The notes under the pieces: generated by a model
The model's database searches: none
What the model was told of the DNA's origin: nothing
Seen by the model: the letters and a program-made list of their open reading frames with translations, nothing else
Translations under genes and position numbers: made by a program
Origin: Aquimarina sp. BL5
Lineage (GTDB): Bacteria; Bacteroidota; Bacteroidia; Flavobacteriales; Flavobacteriaceae
Length of the DNA stretch: 64,000 nucleotides
Direction: 5' to 3'
NCBI RefSeq assembly: GCF_003443675.1
Contig: NZ_CP031963.1
Location: 5,947,238 to 6,011,237, forward strand
Part shown: positions 9,546 to 19,245 of the stretch, piece after piece
Layout: each line of letters begins with the position of its first letter
How positions within the stretch are numbered: the first letter of the stretch is position 1

Positions 9546-10679
9546 ATGAAAAAGAAAATAATATATAGCTCCTTGTCGATTGTATTGATTTTTATACTAT
9601 CTGCATTTTCTGTATCAGTAGCGGAGGATAATAGTAAGGATAAGTTTGTGGTGGTTTTAGATGCTGGACATGGTGGACATGACCCTGGAAATAGAGGTAA
9701 TGGTTATAAAGAAAAGGATATTTCACTTAAAGTAGTGTTAGCAGTTGGAGCAGCTTTAGAAAAAGATGATAGATTTAAGGTGGTTTATACGAGGAAGACC
9801 GATGAATTTATCGAATTACACGAAAGAGGAAAAATAGCAAATAAAGCGAAAGCTGATTTGTTTGTATCTGTACATTGTAATTCTCATCATTCTCAAGCGT
9901 ATGGAACGGAGACGTTTGTACTTGGTTTACATGCTAACGATGAAAACTTTAATGTAGCAAAAAATGAAAACTCTGTTATCTTAATGGAAGATAATTACGA
10001 GGCAAACTATGATGGGTTTGACCCGAATTCTCCAGAATCTATTATTGGATTAACATTAATGCAAGAAGAATATCTTGATCAAAGTCTTACGTTAGCAAGT
10101 TTTGTGCAGAATCGATTCAATAGAACATTAAAAAGAAAAAGTAGAGGAGTAAAACAAGCTGGTTTTGTTGTATTACATCAAACATATATGCCAAGCGTAC
10201 TTATAGAATTAGGATTTCTTACGAATAATAAAGAAGGTAAATATCTTAATTCTAAAAAAGGCCAGGAAGAAATGGCTAAATCCATAATCAAATCAATTGT
10301 AGATTATAAAGAGAGTCTGGATGCAGCATATTATGTTCCAGAACCTGAAATCCCAGAAACGGTTAATAATGATTCTATCACGCGAATAGTGGGAGAACAG
10401 TTGTATGAGAATATAACTTTTAAGGTCCAAATTGCAGCGGGTTCTAATGACATTGAGCTCGATCCGAAAAACTTTAACGGATTGGATCAATTATCTAAAG
10501 TTCAGTTTGGTGAATTGCATAAGTATTATTTCGGAAATACCTCTAATTATAATTTAATCAAGGAGTTAAAAACAGTAGCTGTCGATAAAGGGTATACCTC
10601 TTGTTTTGTGGTAGCATTTAAGGATAATCAGTTAATTCCACTTACAGAAGCGTTAAAAACTGATACTTCTTCGAATTAA
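9546..10679 (+). CDS. N-acetylmuramoyl-L-alanine amidase (Amidase_3)
   Basis: The enzyme cleaves the amide bond between N-acetylmuramic acid and the stem peptide, probably in septum splitting or wall turnover. The 377-residue protein starts with a signal peptide (hydrophobic 8-24, ending VSVAE). The zinc amidase domain follows (residues 33-260): LDAGHGGHDPG (first Zn His), a Glu in the GYKEKDIS region, LFVSVHCNSH (second Zn His), and the catalytic Glu in VLIELGFLTN near 222. The C-terminal 90 residues look like a SPOR-like peptidoglycan-binding fold (FKVQIAAGS near 299 to VVAFKDNQL near 360). A -7 box sits just before the start. The next gene is an MlaD-type protein, a neighbour pair often seen in Bacteroidota. 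Confidence 0.92.
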   Translation: MKKKIIYSSLSIVLIFILSAFSVSVAEDNSKDKFVVVLDAGHGGHDPGNRGNGYKEKDISLKVVLAVGAALEKDDRFKVVYTRKTDEFIELHERGKIANKAKADLFVSVHCNSHHSQAYGTETFVLGLHANDENFNVAKNENSVILMEDNYEANYDGFDPNSPESIIGLTLMQEEYLDQSLTLASFVQNRFNRTLKRKSRGVKQAGFVVLHQTYMPSVLIELGFLTNNKEGKYLNSKKGQEEMAKSIIKSIVDYKESLDAAYYVPEPEIPETVNNDSITRIVGEQLYENITFKVQIAAGSNDIELDPKNFNGLDQLSKVQFGELHKYYFGNTSNYNLIKELKTVAVDKGYTSCFVVAFKDNQLIPLTEALKTDTSSN

Positions 10680-10737
10680 TCTAAATAAATACTGATAATT
10701 CGTTCGTTAATAATCTTTAGAAGTATTTTTTTTATTC

Positions 10738-10745
10738 TAAATTTG
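10738..10745 (+). promoter_or_regulatory. -7 box (TAAATTTG) upstream of the MlaD-type gene
   Basis: A TAnnTTTG match lies 20 bp before the TTG start at 10766. It fits a separate promoter for the lipid-transport gene in the 86-bp gap after the amidase gene. Confidence 0.4.
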
Positions 10746-10765
10746 TGTCCTAAACATATGCTATT

Positions 10766-11716
10766 TTGAAATTTACTCGCGAAGTTAAAACAGGAATTTT
10801 AGCACTGTCTGCTATAGCACTTTTGATTTTTGGTTATAGTTTTTTAAAAGGTAAAAACCTTTTGAATGATGATAGGACTTTTTATGCTATATATGATAAT
10901 GTAGAAGGTTTAATACCTTCTTCCGCTGTTACCATAAATGGCTTAGTAGTTGGTAAAGTGATCTCTATCGGTTTTGCTGACACTAAAGGGAAACTATTGG
11001 TCAAGTTCAATGTTAATAGTAATTTTTCTTTTTCTAAAAATAGCTTAGCAAAGGTGTACGGAGGAGGTTTGATTGGAGGTAAAAGCCTTGCCATAGAACC
11101 TATTTATGAACAAGGATTAGAAGCAAAAGATCAAGATACGCTTCCGGGAAAAGTAGAAGCGGGCCTTTTGGAATTGGTAAATGAACAGTTAACACCGCTT
11201 CAGCTGAAATTAGAATCAGCAATAAAAGACGCGGATACGTTATTAACTTCAGTAAATGAAATTTTATCTCTTGATAATAAAAATAATCTGAACTCTATAT
11301 TTAAAGACTTAAGTATTACCGTTAGAAACTTTAAGGGAGCCTCTGGAGCGTTGAACAATATTTTGTCAGGTAATGAGGGGAAACTAAACAGTACGCTTGC
11401 TAACCTCGATGAAATGTCAACGAATCTTAACCAATTCTCGGATTCCCTATCCAAGGTTAACATAGGTAAGCTGGTTAATGATTTAGACAGTGTTTTGGCT
11501 AATTTCGAAAAAATCTCTAAAGATCTAGAAGTTGGAAATGGAACTGCAGGTAAGCTACTCAAGGATGATAAATTATATGGTAATTTAGAAAAAGCCAGCA
11601 AAGAACTAGAATTATTACTACAGGATCTTCGATTGAACCCCACACGATATGTGAATGTCTCTGTCTTTGGGAAAAAGAATAAACCTTACGTAAAACCTAC
11701 AGATTCAATAAATTAA
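10766..11716 (+). CDS. mlaD: MlaD/MCE-domain phospholipid transport protein
   Basis: MCE proteins form periplasmic rings that move phospholipids between the two membranes. The 316-residue product has an N-terminal membrane anchor (residues 10-28, ILALSAIALLIFGYSFL). A single MCE domain follows at about 35-115, with the strand pair VEGLIPSSAVTINGLVVG and the YGGGLIGGKSLAIEP loop. A long helical tail at about 130-300 has Leu/Asn heptads that could line a tunnel. The start is TTG: the only nearby ATG (10758) runs into a stop after three codons. Partners MlaE and MlaF are not in this window. Confidence 0.88.
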   Translation: MKFTREVKTGILALSAIALLIFGYSFLKGKNLLNDDRTFYAIYDNVEGLIPSSAVTINGLVVGKVISIGFADTKGKLLVKFNVNSNFSFSKNSLAKVYGGGLIGGKSLAIEPIYEQGLEAKDQDTLPGKVEAGLLELVNEQLTPLQLKLESAIKDADTLLTSVNEILSLDNKNNLNSIFKDLSITVRNFKGASGALNNILSGNEGKLNSTLANLDEMSTNLNQFSDSLSKVNIGKLVNDLDSVLANFEKISKDLEVGNGTAGKLLKDDKLYGNLEKASKELELLLQDLRLNPTRYVNVSVFGKKNKPYVKPTDSIN

Positions 11717-11729
11717 CTACTACCAAACT

Positions 11730-13049
11730 ATGCAATATATTCCTAATATCATATTTATAATTGCTTTAATAGCAGGAATTGGATATTTCACCAAGAACAT
11801 CCGTAAAGTCATTCGGAATATTCGATTGGGTAAAGATGTAGATCGAACTGATAACAAAAAAGAGCGCTTCAATAATATGGCACGTATTGCTCTTGGCCAA
11901 TCTAAGATGGTAAGAAGACCTATTTCGGGGATATTACATGTTGTAGTCTATTTAGGATTTATTATTATTAATATAGAAGTGCTAGAGATTATTATAGATG
12001 GTATTTTAGGGACACATAGAATATTTGCTTTTTTAGGAGGTTTTTATGATTTCCTAATTGGTTCTTTTGAAATTTTAGCGCTTTTAGTATTAGTGAGTGT
12101 ATTTATATTCTGGATAAGAAGAAATGTTATTAATATTAAGCGTTTTAAGACTTTAAAAGGTTGGCCTAAGAATGATGGTAATATTATTCTGTATTTTGAG
12201 GTCGTATTAATGACGCTGTTTCTTACCATGAATGCTGCGGATTTCCAATTACAAAGTTTAGGGGCAGAGCATTACATAAAAGCTGGAGCCTATCCAGTAA
12301 GTCAATATATAACACCATTATTTAACGGAATATCAGAAGCAAGCTTGATTCTTGTTGAAAGAGCCGCTTGGTGGATGCATATTATAGGAATTTTAATATT
12401 TCTAAACTATTTATATTTCTCTAAACATTTACATATCCTTTTAGCATTTCCTAATACATATTATGGGGATCTAAAGCCTAAAGGACAAATGGATAACCTA
12501 GAAGCGGTTACCAAGGAGGTGATGCTTATGATGGATCCTAATGCAGATCCGTTTGCGGCTCCTGCGGAGGGTGAAACCGAAACTGAACCAGAAAAATTTG
12601 GTGCTTCTGATGTAACAGATCTAAACTGGGTACAATTACTTAATTCATATACTTGTACAGAGTGTGGACGTTGTACTAGCGAATGTCCCGCAAACCAGAC
12701 AGGTAAGAAGCTTTCGCCTCGTAAAATAATGATGGACACCAGAGATCGTCTTCAGGAAGTAGGAGATAATATTGATAAGAATGGTAGTTTTGTTGATGAT
12801 GGTAAGCAATTGTTAAACGATTATATTACCACAGAAGAATTATGGGCTTGTACAAGTTGTAATGCTTGTGTAGAAGCATGCCCGGTGAGTATTAGTCCAT
12901 TATCAATTATTTTAGATATGAGAAGATATTTGGTAATGGAACAAAGTGCAGCACCGACAGACCTTAATAATATGATGTCTAATATAGAAAATAATGGAGC
13001 TCCTTGGCCATTTAACCAAATGGATAGATTAAACTGGAGTCAGGAATAA
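11730..13049 (+). CDS. Membrane 4Fe-4S protein, HdrC/DsrK-like
   Basis: This 439-residue protein has an N-terminal membrane half with about five helices (3-20, 68-90, 100-130, 150-170, 208-230) and a cytosolic ferredoxin-like half. Two 4Fe-4S cluster motifs are clear: CTECGRCTSECP near residue 308 and CTSCNACVEACP near 374. Such proteins pass electrons between a quinone pool and a soluble partner. The partner is probably the CCG-domain protein at 13629, because HdrC-like and HdrB-like subunits work together in heterodisulfide-reductase-type complexes. The pair is common in Bacteroidota, but its physiological donor and acceptor are not established by sequence. It follows the mlaD stop by 13 bp. 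Confidence 0.85.
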   Translation: MQYIPNIIFIIALIAGIGYFTKNIRKVIRNIRLGKDVDRTDNKKERFNNMARIALGQSKMVRRPISGILHVVVYLGFIIINIEVLEIIIDGILGTHRIFAFLGGFYDFLIGSFEILALLVLVSVFIFWIRRNVINIKRFKTLKGWPKNDGNIILYFEVVLMTLFLTMNAADFQLQSLGAEHYIKAGAYPVSQYITPLFNGISEASLILVERAAWWMHIIGILIFLNYLYFSKHLHILLAFPNTYYGDLKPKGQMDNLEAVTKEVMLMMDPNADPFAAPAEGETETEPEKFGASDVTDLNWVQLLNSYTCTECGRCTSECPANQTGKKLSPRKIMMDTRDRLQEVGDNIDKNGSFVDDGKQLLNDYITTEELWACTSCNACVEACPVSISPLSIILDMRRYLVMEQSAAPTDLNNMMSNIENNGAPWPFNQMDRLNWSQE

Positions 13050-13117
13050 AAAATTATAATATTATTAACCATAACTATTAACCATAAACTTTAAAAATTT
13101 AAGAGAATTTAGAAATT

Positions 13118-13564
13118 ATGAAGAAGGAAGAAGTAGAGAAACTATTGCACGATAAGATAGAAGCAGGAGAGCATATCAGTCCTGTTTTACCAGAAGGGAT
13201 TAAAAACTATCTTATTGATATTGATGGAACAATTACAGAAGATGTTCCTAATGAAGAGCCAGAGAGAATGGCTACTTGTGCGCCATTCCCGGATGCATTA
13301 ATTACATTAAACAAATGGCATGAAGAAGGACATATTATATGTTTTTTTACATCTAGAACAGAAGATCATAGAGAAGTTACAGAGACTTGGTTAAATAAGC
13401 ATGGATTTAAGTATCATAGTCTTTTAATGGGTAAACCAAGAGGAGGAAACTATCATTGGATTGATAATCACTTGGTAAAAGCTACTCGTTATACTGGGAA
13501 ATTTACAGAACTGGTAGAGAGAGTAGTAACCATCGAAGTTTTTGACGACGGAAAACACGATTAA
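13118..13564 (+). CDS. HAD-superfamily phosphatase-like protein
   Basis: The 148-residue soluble protein carries the four HAD motifs: LIDIDGTITED near residue 31 (nucleophile and acid Asp), FFTSRTEDH near 76, GKPRGGNYHWIDNH near 107 (Lys and Asp of motifs III/IV). There is no large cap domain, so a small or macromolecular substrate is possible. Homologues in flavobacterial genomes are often labelled phosphoheptose isomerase, which the motifs do not support. It is placed between the two Fe-S redox genes in the same direction, which hints at a shared operon, though the functional link is unknown. Confidence 0.72.
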   Translation: MKKEEVEKLLHDKIEAGEHISPVLPEGIKNYLIDIDGTITEDVPNEEPERMATCAPFPDALITLNKWHEEGHIICFFTSRTEDHREVTETWLNKHGFKYHSLLMGKPRGGNYHWIDNHLVKATRYTGKFTELVERVVTIEVFDDGKHD

Positions 13565-13628
13565 ATATGAATTTTTGTTTTGAATAATTTTTCAAACGGA
13601 AATCATAATATATAAATAGTAAATACAT

Positions 13629-14420
13629 ATGAGTGAAACAGTAAAGGTGCCAACAATGGCAGAGTATATGGCTGAAGGAAAAAAACCAGAAGTTTTATTT
13701 TGGGTAGGCTGTGCTGGTAGTTTTGATGACAGAGCCAAGAAAATTACTAAGGCTTTTGTAAAATTACTTCATAGTGCCAATGTAGACTTTGCTGTATTAG
13801 GTACGGAGGAAAGTTGTACTGGTGATCCTGCTAAAAGATCAGGTAATGAATTCTTGTTCCAGATGCAGGCAGTTACTAATATTGAAGTAATGAACGCTTA
13901 TGAAATAAAGAAAGTAGTTACGGCTTGTCCTCATTGTTTCAATACATTAAAAAATGAATATCCTGTATTAGGAGGAGATTATGAAGTAATGCATCATACA
14001 CAATTTCTTAAGTCTTTGTTAGATGAAGGAAGATTAACTGTACAAGGCGGAAAGTTTAAAGGAAAACGTATTACTTTTCACGATCCTTGTTACTTAGGAA
14101 GAGCAAATAATGTATATGAGGCGCCTAGAGATCTACTTAGAAAATTGGAAGTGGAGCTTATAGAGATGAAGCGTTGCAAGCGTAATGGGTTATGCTGTGG
14201 AGCTGGAGGAGCACAAATGTTCAAGGAACCAGAACCAGGTAATAAGGATGTTAATATCGAAAGAACTGAAGATGCTCTGGAAACAAAACCTGATATTATT
14301 GCAGCTGGTTGTCCTTTTTGTAATACTATGATGACTGATGGTGTTAAAAATAAAGAGAAAGAAGATAGTATTGATGTAATGGATGTGGCAGAATTAATTG
14401 CAAATGCTCAAGATTTATAA
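13629..14420 (+). CDS. CCG-domain Fe-S protein, HdrB/LutA-like
   Basis: This 263-residue cytosolic protein has two cysteine-rich CCG domains, as in HdrB, GlpC and LutA, which bind unusual Fe-S clusters and transfer electrons. Visible cysteine groups are WVGCAGSFD near 27, ESCTGDPA near 62, TACPHCFNT near 98, HDPCYLGR near 156, the signature CCGAGGAQMF near 191, and GCPFCNTMM near 230. It belongs with the membrane 4Fe-4S protein at 11730; together they form a split heterodisulfide-reductase-like unit. A 14-bp stem terminator follows 30 bp after the stop. Confidence 0.87.
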   Translation: MSETVKVPTMAEYMAEGKKPEVLFWVGCAGSFDDRAKKITKAFVKLLHSANVDFAVLGTEESCTGDPAKRSGNEFLFQMQAVTNIEVMNAYEIKKVVTACPHCFNTLKNEYPVLGGDYEVMHHTQFLKSLLDEGRLTVQGGKFKGKRITFHDPCYLGRANNVYEAPRDLLRKLEVELIEMKRCKRNGLCCGAGGAQMFKEPEPGNKDVNIERTEDALETKPDIIAAGCPFCNTMMTDGVKNKEKEDSIDVMDVAELIANAQDL

Positions 14421-14452
14421 AAGTATTTTTTAATAAATGAAATGCAATAATT

Positions 14453-14489
14453 AAAGAGTTGATATGTTTGTTCATATTAACTCTTTTTT
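14453..14489 (+). terminator. Intrinsic terminator after the Fe-S redox operon
   Basis: A 14-bp stem (14453-14466 with 14473-14486, one G-U pair) has a 6-nt loop and ends in a run of six T. It closes the transcript that contains the CCG-domain gene. Confidence 0.85.
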
Positions 14490-14542
14490 GTTGCAACAAT
14501 TAGAAATAGTTTTTGTTATTTTAGAGAATAAAAAGAAAGCGG

Positions 14543-15028
14543 ATGTTAGTAGATTTTAATGAGCTGCCTGATACTTCGAGAATTTGGATATATCAGGCCA
14601 ATAGATCCTTTACTTCGGAGGAGTTAGAAGAGATAAAAAAAAGGTTAGATACTTTTATAACACAATGGACTGCACACGGTGCAGATCTTAAGGCAGGATA
14701 TGATATAAAATATAAAAGGTTTATTAGCATTGCTCTAGATCAAGATGCGAATGCAGCTACCGGGTGTTCTATAGATGCTTCTGTACATTTCATCCAGAAA
14801 TTAGAAAGCGATTATAATGTCGACTTGATGGATAAAATGAATGTTTCTTATAAGCAAGGGGAGTTTGTAGCATATAAATCGCTTACGGATTTTAGAAAAA
14901 TGGCAAAAAACCGATCTGTATCTCCTAATACTATTGTGTTTAATAATCTGGTAACTAATATAGCCGAATATAAGACAGATTGGGAAGTCCCTGCTAAAGA
15001 AAGTTGGCATAACCGTTTTTTAAATTAG
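14543..15028 (+). CDS. Conserved Bacteroidota protein of unknown function
   Basis: The 161-residue soluble protein has no signal peptide, membrane helix or known catalytic motif. It contains a DLKAGYDIKYKRFISIALD stretch (about residues 50-68) and a CSIDASVHFIQ segment near 76. This pattern is kept in a short protein often annotated ABC transporter ATPase in flavobacteria, but no Walker A or Walker B motif is visible, so that label is unsupported. It ends 8 bp before the GTG of the next gene, so the two may be co-transcribed after the terminator at 14453. Confidence 0.7.
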   Translation: MLVDFNELPDTSRIWIYQANRSFTSEELEEIKKRLDTFITQWTAHGADLKAGYDIKYKRFISIALDQDANAATGCSIDASVHFIQKLESDYNVDLMDKMNVSYKQGEFVAYKSLTDFRKMAKNRSVSPNTIVFNNLVTNIAEYKTDWEVPAKESWHNRFLN

Positions 15029-15036
15029 TTTTTTTT

Positions 15037-18000
15037 GTGCGATATACTTTTAGAAAATACTTTTCCTGTATAATTTTTATTTTCACCTTATCAGTTTATT
15101 CCCAGCAGTCTGATGTTTTAAAGATAGAAGATTCGATTAATGGAGGTCAATCTGATTCTCTTACTATTGAATTAAAAATTGATATAGCTTCATTAAGCCC
15201 TCTTATTGTTAAAGATGAATATGCTGCCCAAAGATTGTGGGTAGATAGTATTTATAATAGAATGACACTAAAGGAAAAAATTGGACAGCTATTCATGGTT
15301 GATGTTTTTTCTTTAAAACCAAAGAAAGAGACGGACAAAATAAAAAAGCTGATAGAAGAATTTCATATTGGTGGAATTATTTTCTCAAAAGGAGGGCCGC
15401 AGCGTCAGGCTAAACTAAATAATGAGTACCAAGAACTTTCTAAAGTACCTTTGCTTATTGGAATGGATGCAGAATGGGGATTAGCTATGCGACTGGATTC
15501 TACCAAAGCTTTTCCATGGAATATGACTTTAGGGGCCATACAGAATAATGATTTAATAGAAGAGACGGGTCGACAAATAGCTAAACACTGTAAACGATTA
15601 GGTGTTCATATTAATTTTGCACCCGTTGTTGACATGAATACAAATCCAAAAAACCCAATTATAGGGAATCGTTCTTTTGGTGAAGACAAAGATAATGTTA
15701 CAGAAAAGGCATTAGCTTTTATGAAAGGAATGCAAAAAGAAGGTGTTCTGGCAAGTGCAAAACATTTTCCTGGTCACGGAGATACGGATAGTGACTCTCA
15801 TAAAACATTACCAACTATTAATTTTGATCAAAAAAGAATAGATAGTATAGAACTATATCCATATCGTAAACTAATTGCTGACGGATTGTCCAGTGTGATG
15901 GTCGCACATCTTAATATTCCCAGTTTAGAACCCCGATCAGGATATCCATCTTCAATTTCTGAGAACGTAGTTACTAATATTTTGCAAGACAGTCTTGGTT
16001 TCGAAGGGCTGATTATTACAGATGCATTGAATATGAAAGGAGCTTCTGATTTTAAAGCCCCTGGCGATATTGATCTTGCAGCTTTGAAGGCAGGAAATGA
16101 TATTCTTTTAATATCAGAAGATGTTCCACTAGCTTCTCAGAAAATTGTATCCGCCTACTATGCAGGTGAAATTACGGAGGAACGCTTATCGCACTCCGTT
16201 AAAAAAATACTGCTAGCAAAATATAAGGCAGGACTTCATGAATATAAACCTGTAAAAACTGAGTACCTTAACGAAGAGCTTAATAGCATTGCCAATGAGG
16301 TTTTGCATCATAAACTGGTAGAGAATTCTTTAACTTTAGTCAAAAATGATAGAGCAATATTACCGGTCAAGAATTTAGATCTTAAAAAAGTAGCATATGT
16401 TTCTTTAGGAGATGATTCTGGAGAAGTCTTTTTAGAAGCGCTGAATAAGTATACTAAAGTAGATTGGGTAAAAGGTAATCAGCTGTCTGATATATTAGAT
16501 CAGTTGCGAAACTATAATTATGTCATTGTTGGTCTACACAAATCAAACGATAATCCTTGGAAAGACTATAAATTAAAGGATAAAGAATTGGTATGGTTAT
16601 ATGAAATAGCAAGACTAAATAATACGGTGCTAAGTATTTTTTCTCGTCCTTACGCAATGTTAGATCTTCAAACGACCACAAACTTTGAAGGTATTTTAAT
16701 GGCGTATCAAAATAGTGCTGTTGCCCAACAAAAAGCGGCTCAATTGCTTTTTGGAGCTATAGAAGCAAAAGGAAAACTTCCGGTAAGTCTTGGCGTAGAT
16801 TTTCCTTTAGGAACAGGGTTTGAAACAAGATCTTTAAAACGCCTTACGTATGGTATACCCGAAACAGTTGGTATGAACTCTCATAAGTTAGCGCGTATAG
16901 ATTCAATAGTGGATATTGCATTAAAAGAAAAAATGACGCCTGGTTTACAACTAATGGTCGCGAGAAAAGGTAAAGTGATTTTCAATAAAAATTATGGATA
17001 CCATACCTATTCGAAATCCCGAAAAGTTAAAAGCTCAGATATTTATGACTTAGCATCTTTAACGAAGATTCTTTCTTCATTACCATTAACAATGGAATTA
17101 AAAGATAAAGGTATTTTGTCTTTAGATACTAGAGTAGGAGAGATGCTACCTTCGTTTAGTGATTCTAATAAAAAAGATATTACAGTAAGATCCATGTTGT
17201 CGCATTATGCGCGATTAAGGGCTTGGATTCCTTTTTATTTAAAAACACTTGATTCTGTTACTACACTACCTGATAAGAAATACTATAGAAATAAACCTTC
17301 TGATGATTTTAATATCAAAGTGACGGGTAACTTGTATTTAAGAAGTGATATGAAGGATTCTCTAATGCTGAGAATAAGAGATAGTGAATTAAGAAATAGG
17401 CTTAGTTATAAATACAGTGACCTTCCGTATTACTTAATGAAATCCTTTATCGAAGAACATTATGGAAATAATTTAGACGCTTTGACTCAACAACATTTTT
17501 ATCGTGCTATGGGAGCCAGTAATATGGGGTATTTACCTTTAAATAGGTTTGATAAAAAACAAATCGTTCCTACCGAAAATGATCAAGCATACAGAAAAGA
17601 GATTATTCATGGGTATGTTCACGATCAGGGAGCAGCTATGTTTGGTGGTATTGGAGGTCATGCAGGATTATTTGCGAATGCTAATGATGTTACGAAGATG
17701 ATGCAAATGTATCTTAATAAAGGGTATTATGGCGGAAAGCAGTTTATCAGTAGTGCTACTATTGCAGAGTTTAATACCTGTACATATTGCGATAAAAGAG
17801 TAAGAAGAGGTGTGGGTTTTGATAAACCTCAGTTAGGTGATGTTGGACCTACCTGCGGTTGTATATCAATGAATAGTTACGGGCATAGTGGTTTTACCGG
17901 GACGTTTACCTGGGCAGATCCTGATGAAGAAATAATCTACGTATTTCTAAGTAATCGGACATTTCCTGATTCTGCGAATCGAAAATTGATCTCCAATGAT

Positions 18001-18048
18001 ATTCGATCAGAGATTCAGAGATTGATATATGAAGCAATAAATTATTAA
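15037..18048 (+). CDS. GH3 beta-N-acetylhexosaminidase fused to a serine hydrolase
   Basis: This 1003-residue exported two-enzyme protein starts at a GTG with a hydrophobic signal (7-21). Residues 65-400 form a GH3 domain of the NagZ type, with MTLKEKIGQLFMVD near 76, a KHFPGHGDTDSDSH catalytic loop near 243, and nucleophile Asp in IITDALNMKG near 329. A second GH3 C-terminal-like region spans about 420-600. Residues 620-1000 are a beta-lactamase/esterase-type serine hydrolase, with SLTK (SxxK) near 673, a YSD Tyr motif near 793 and GHSGFTGT near 949. The fusion is common in Bacteroidota. It probably removes GlcNAc from muropeptides and cleaves a peptide or ester, recycling cell wall. NagZ-like action is inferred from the GHGDT loop. 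Confidence 0.9.
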   Translation: MRYTFRKYFSCIIFIFTLSVYSQQSDVLKIEDSINGGQSDSLTIELKIDIASLSPLIVKDEYAAQRLWVDSIYNRMTLKEKIGQLFMVDVFSLKPKKETDKIKKLIEEFHIGGIIFSKGGPQRQAKLNNEYQELSKVPLLIGMDAEWGLAMRLDSTKAFPWNMTLGAIQNNDLIEETGRQIAKHCKRLGVHINFAPVVDMNTNPKNPIIGNRSFGEDKDNVTEKALAFMKGMQKEGVLASAKHFPGHGDTDSDSHKTLPTINFDQKRIDSIELYPYRKLIADGLSSVMVAHLNIPSLEPRSGYPSSISENVVTNILQDSLGFEGLIITDALNMKGASDFKAPGDIDLAALKAGNDILLISEDVPLASQKIVSAYYAGEITEERLSHSVKKILLAKYKAGLHEYKPVKTEYLNEELNSIANEVLHHKLVENSLTLVKNDRAILPVKNLDLKKVAYVSLGDDSGEVFLEALNKYTKVDWVKGNQLSDILDQLRNYNYVIVGLHKSNDNPWKDYKLKDKELVWLYEIARLNNTVLSIFSRPYAMLDLQTTTNFEGILMAYQNSAVAQQKAAQLLFGAIEAKGKLPVSLGVDFPLGTGFETRSLKRLTYGIPETVGMNSHKLARIDSIVDIALKEKMTPGLQLMVARKGKVIFNKNYGYHTYSKSRKVKSSDIYDLASLTKILSSLPLTMELKDKGILSLDTRVGEMLPSFSDSNKKDITVRSMLSHYARLRAWIPFYLKTLDSVTTLPDKKYYRNKPSDDFNIKVTGNLYLRSDMKDSLMLRIRDSELRNRLSYKYSDLPYYLMKSFIEEHYGNNLDALTQQHFYRAMGASNMGYLPLNRFDKKQIVPTENDQAYRKEIIHGYVHDQGAAMFGGIGGHAGLFANANDVTKMMQMYLNKGYYGGKQFISSATIAEFNTCTYCDKRVRRGVGFDKPQLGDVGPTCGCISMNSYGHSGFTGTFTWADPDEEIIYVFLSNRTFPDSANRKLISNDIRSEIQRLIYEAINY

Positions 18049-18092
18049 GAACATCTATTGTATTGTAGGTTATAGTCTAAAAATTAAATAAA

Positions 18093-18995
18093 ATGAACAC
18101 AAAGGTTTCAGAAAACGAATCATTATTTTCTAGAATAGTAGCAGGATGCATGAATTGGGGTGAATGGGGAGCAAATCTAACCATTGACCAATCTCAAAAA
18201 CTAATCGAAGATTGTATCGCTATTGGTGTAACAACCTTTGATCATGCTGATATTTATGGACATTATACTACAGAAACATTATTTGGTAATGCCATCAAAG
18301 GCAAAAGTTCGATAAGAAAACAAATACAATTGATTACTAAATGTGGTATTCGATTAGTAACTCCTAATCGACCTGAAAATAATATAAAATCTTATAAGAC
18401 AACCAAAAAATATATCATAGAATCTGTAGAACAATCATTGGTGAATTTACAAACAGATTATATAGATATGTTGTTGATTCATAGACCAAGTCCTTTAATG
18501 AATCCGTCAGAGATAGCAGAAACTTTTGAAATGCTAAAATCAAGTGGTAAAGTATTGAGTTTTGGAGTCTCTAATTTTACTACTTCTCAGTTTGAAATGT
18601 TAAACGCATTTTTTCCGCTACAAACCAATCAAATAGAAATTTCACCATTACAACTATCGCCATTTATTGATGGATCTTTGGATCAGTGTATAAAGCATGA
18701 AATAAAACCCATGGCATATTCTACACTTGCTGGAGGGAAGTTTTTTTCGAAACAACCAGAGGAAAGTGTTGTTAGAATCAATGAAGTAGTGAATCGTTTA
18801 ATACAAAAATATGATGTTCCTGCTGATCAGATATTAACCGCTTGGCTATTAAAACATCCTTCCGGAATAGTACCGGTAATGGGATCCACAAAAATAAGCC
18901 GTATTCAGTCTGCCGTAAATTCGTTATCACTTCAGATTACAGATGAAGAATGGTTTGAAATATGGGAAGCTTCTGCAGGAGAAGAAGTTGCTTAG
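18093..18995 (+). CDS. Aldo/keto reductase (YdhF-type)
   Basis: NADPH-dependent oxidoreductase of the TIM-barrel AKR family, 300 residues, cytosolic. The catalytic tetrad is complete: Asp50, Tyr55, Lys83 and His130. The LIHRPSP and FGVSNFT strands and the C-terminal LLKHPSGIVPVMGSTKISRI cofactor loop match the E. coli YdhF type. Substrate unknown; many such enzymes reduce small aldehydes or ketosugars. It has its own 44-bp upstream gap and is followed by about 390 bp without a gene. Confidence 0.92.
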   Translation: MNTKVSENESLFSRIVAGCMNWGEWGANLTIDQSQKLIEDCIAIGVTTFDHADIYGHYTTETLFGNAIKGKSSIRKQIQLITKCGIRLVTPNRPENNIKSYKTTKKYIIESVEQSLVNLQTDYIDMLLIHRPSPLMNPSEIAETFEMLKSSGKVLSFGVSNFTTSQFEMLNAFFPLQTNQIEISPLQLSPFIDGSLDQCIKHEIKPMAYSTLAGGKFFSKQPEESVVRINEVVNRLIQKYDVPADQILTAWLLKHPSGIVPVMGSTKISRIQSAVNSLSLQITDEEWFEIWEASAGEEVA

Positions 18996-19245
18996 TTATA
19001 TTTCTTTTTAGAAACTCAAAAGCAGGTTTCAGCTTTAAACTTTGTTATTATAAAAATTAAATACTAAGTCTTTTTGGTAAGAAGTTGATTTTTATACACC
19101 ATATATTGGTCTAATTAGGAAAAAATATAAAAAAGTCAAGAATAGAGGGTAACAAAATAATCATTCAAGACACATGTATATAGTAATAGTTTAGTTTGAT
19201 GATTATGGTAGGCATTTTATTCAGATTAACTTTACTCAAAAATCA

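Noticed and set aside
13118..13564. Phosphoheptose isomerase label for the HAD gene
   Set aside because: The four HAD motifs are present and no SIS-domain signature is visible.
14543..15028. ABC transporter ATPase label for the 161-residue protein
   Set aside because: No Walker A, Walker B or ABC signature is present in the sequence.
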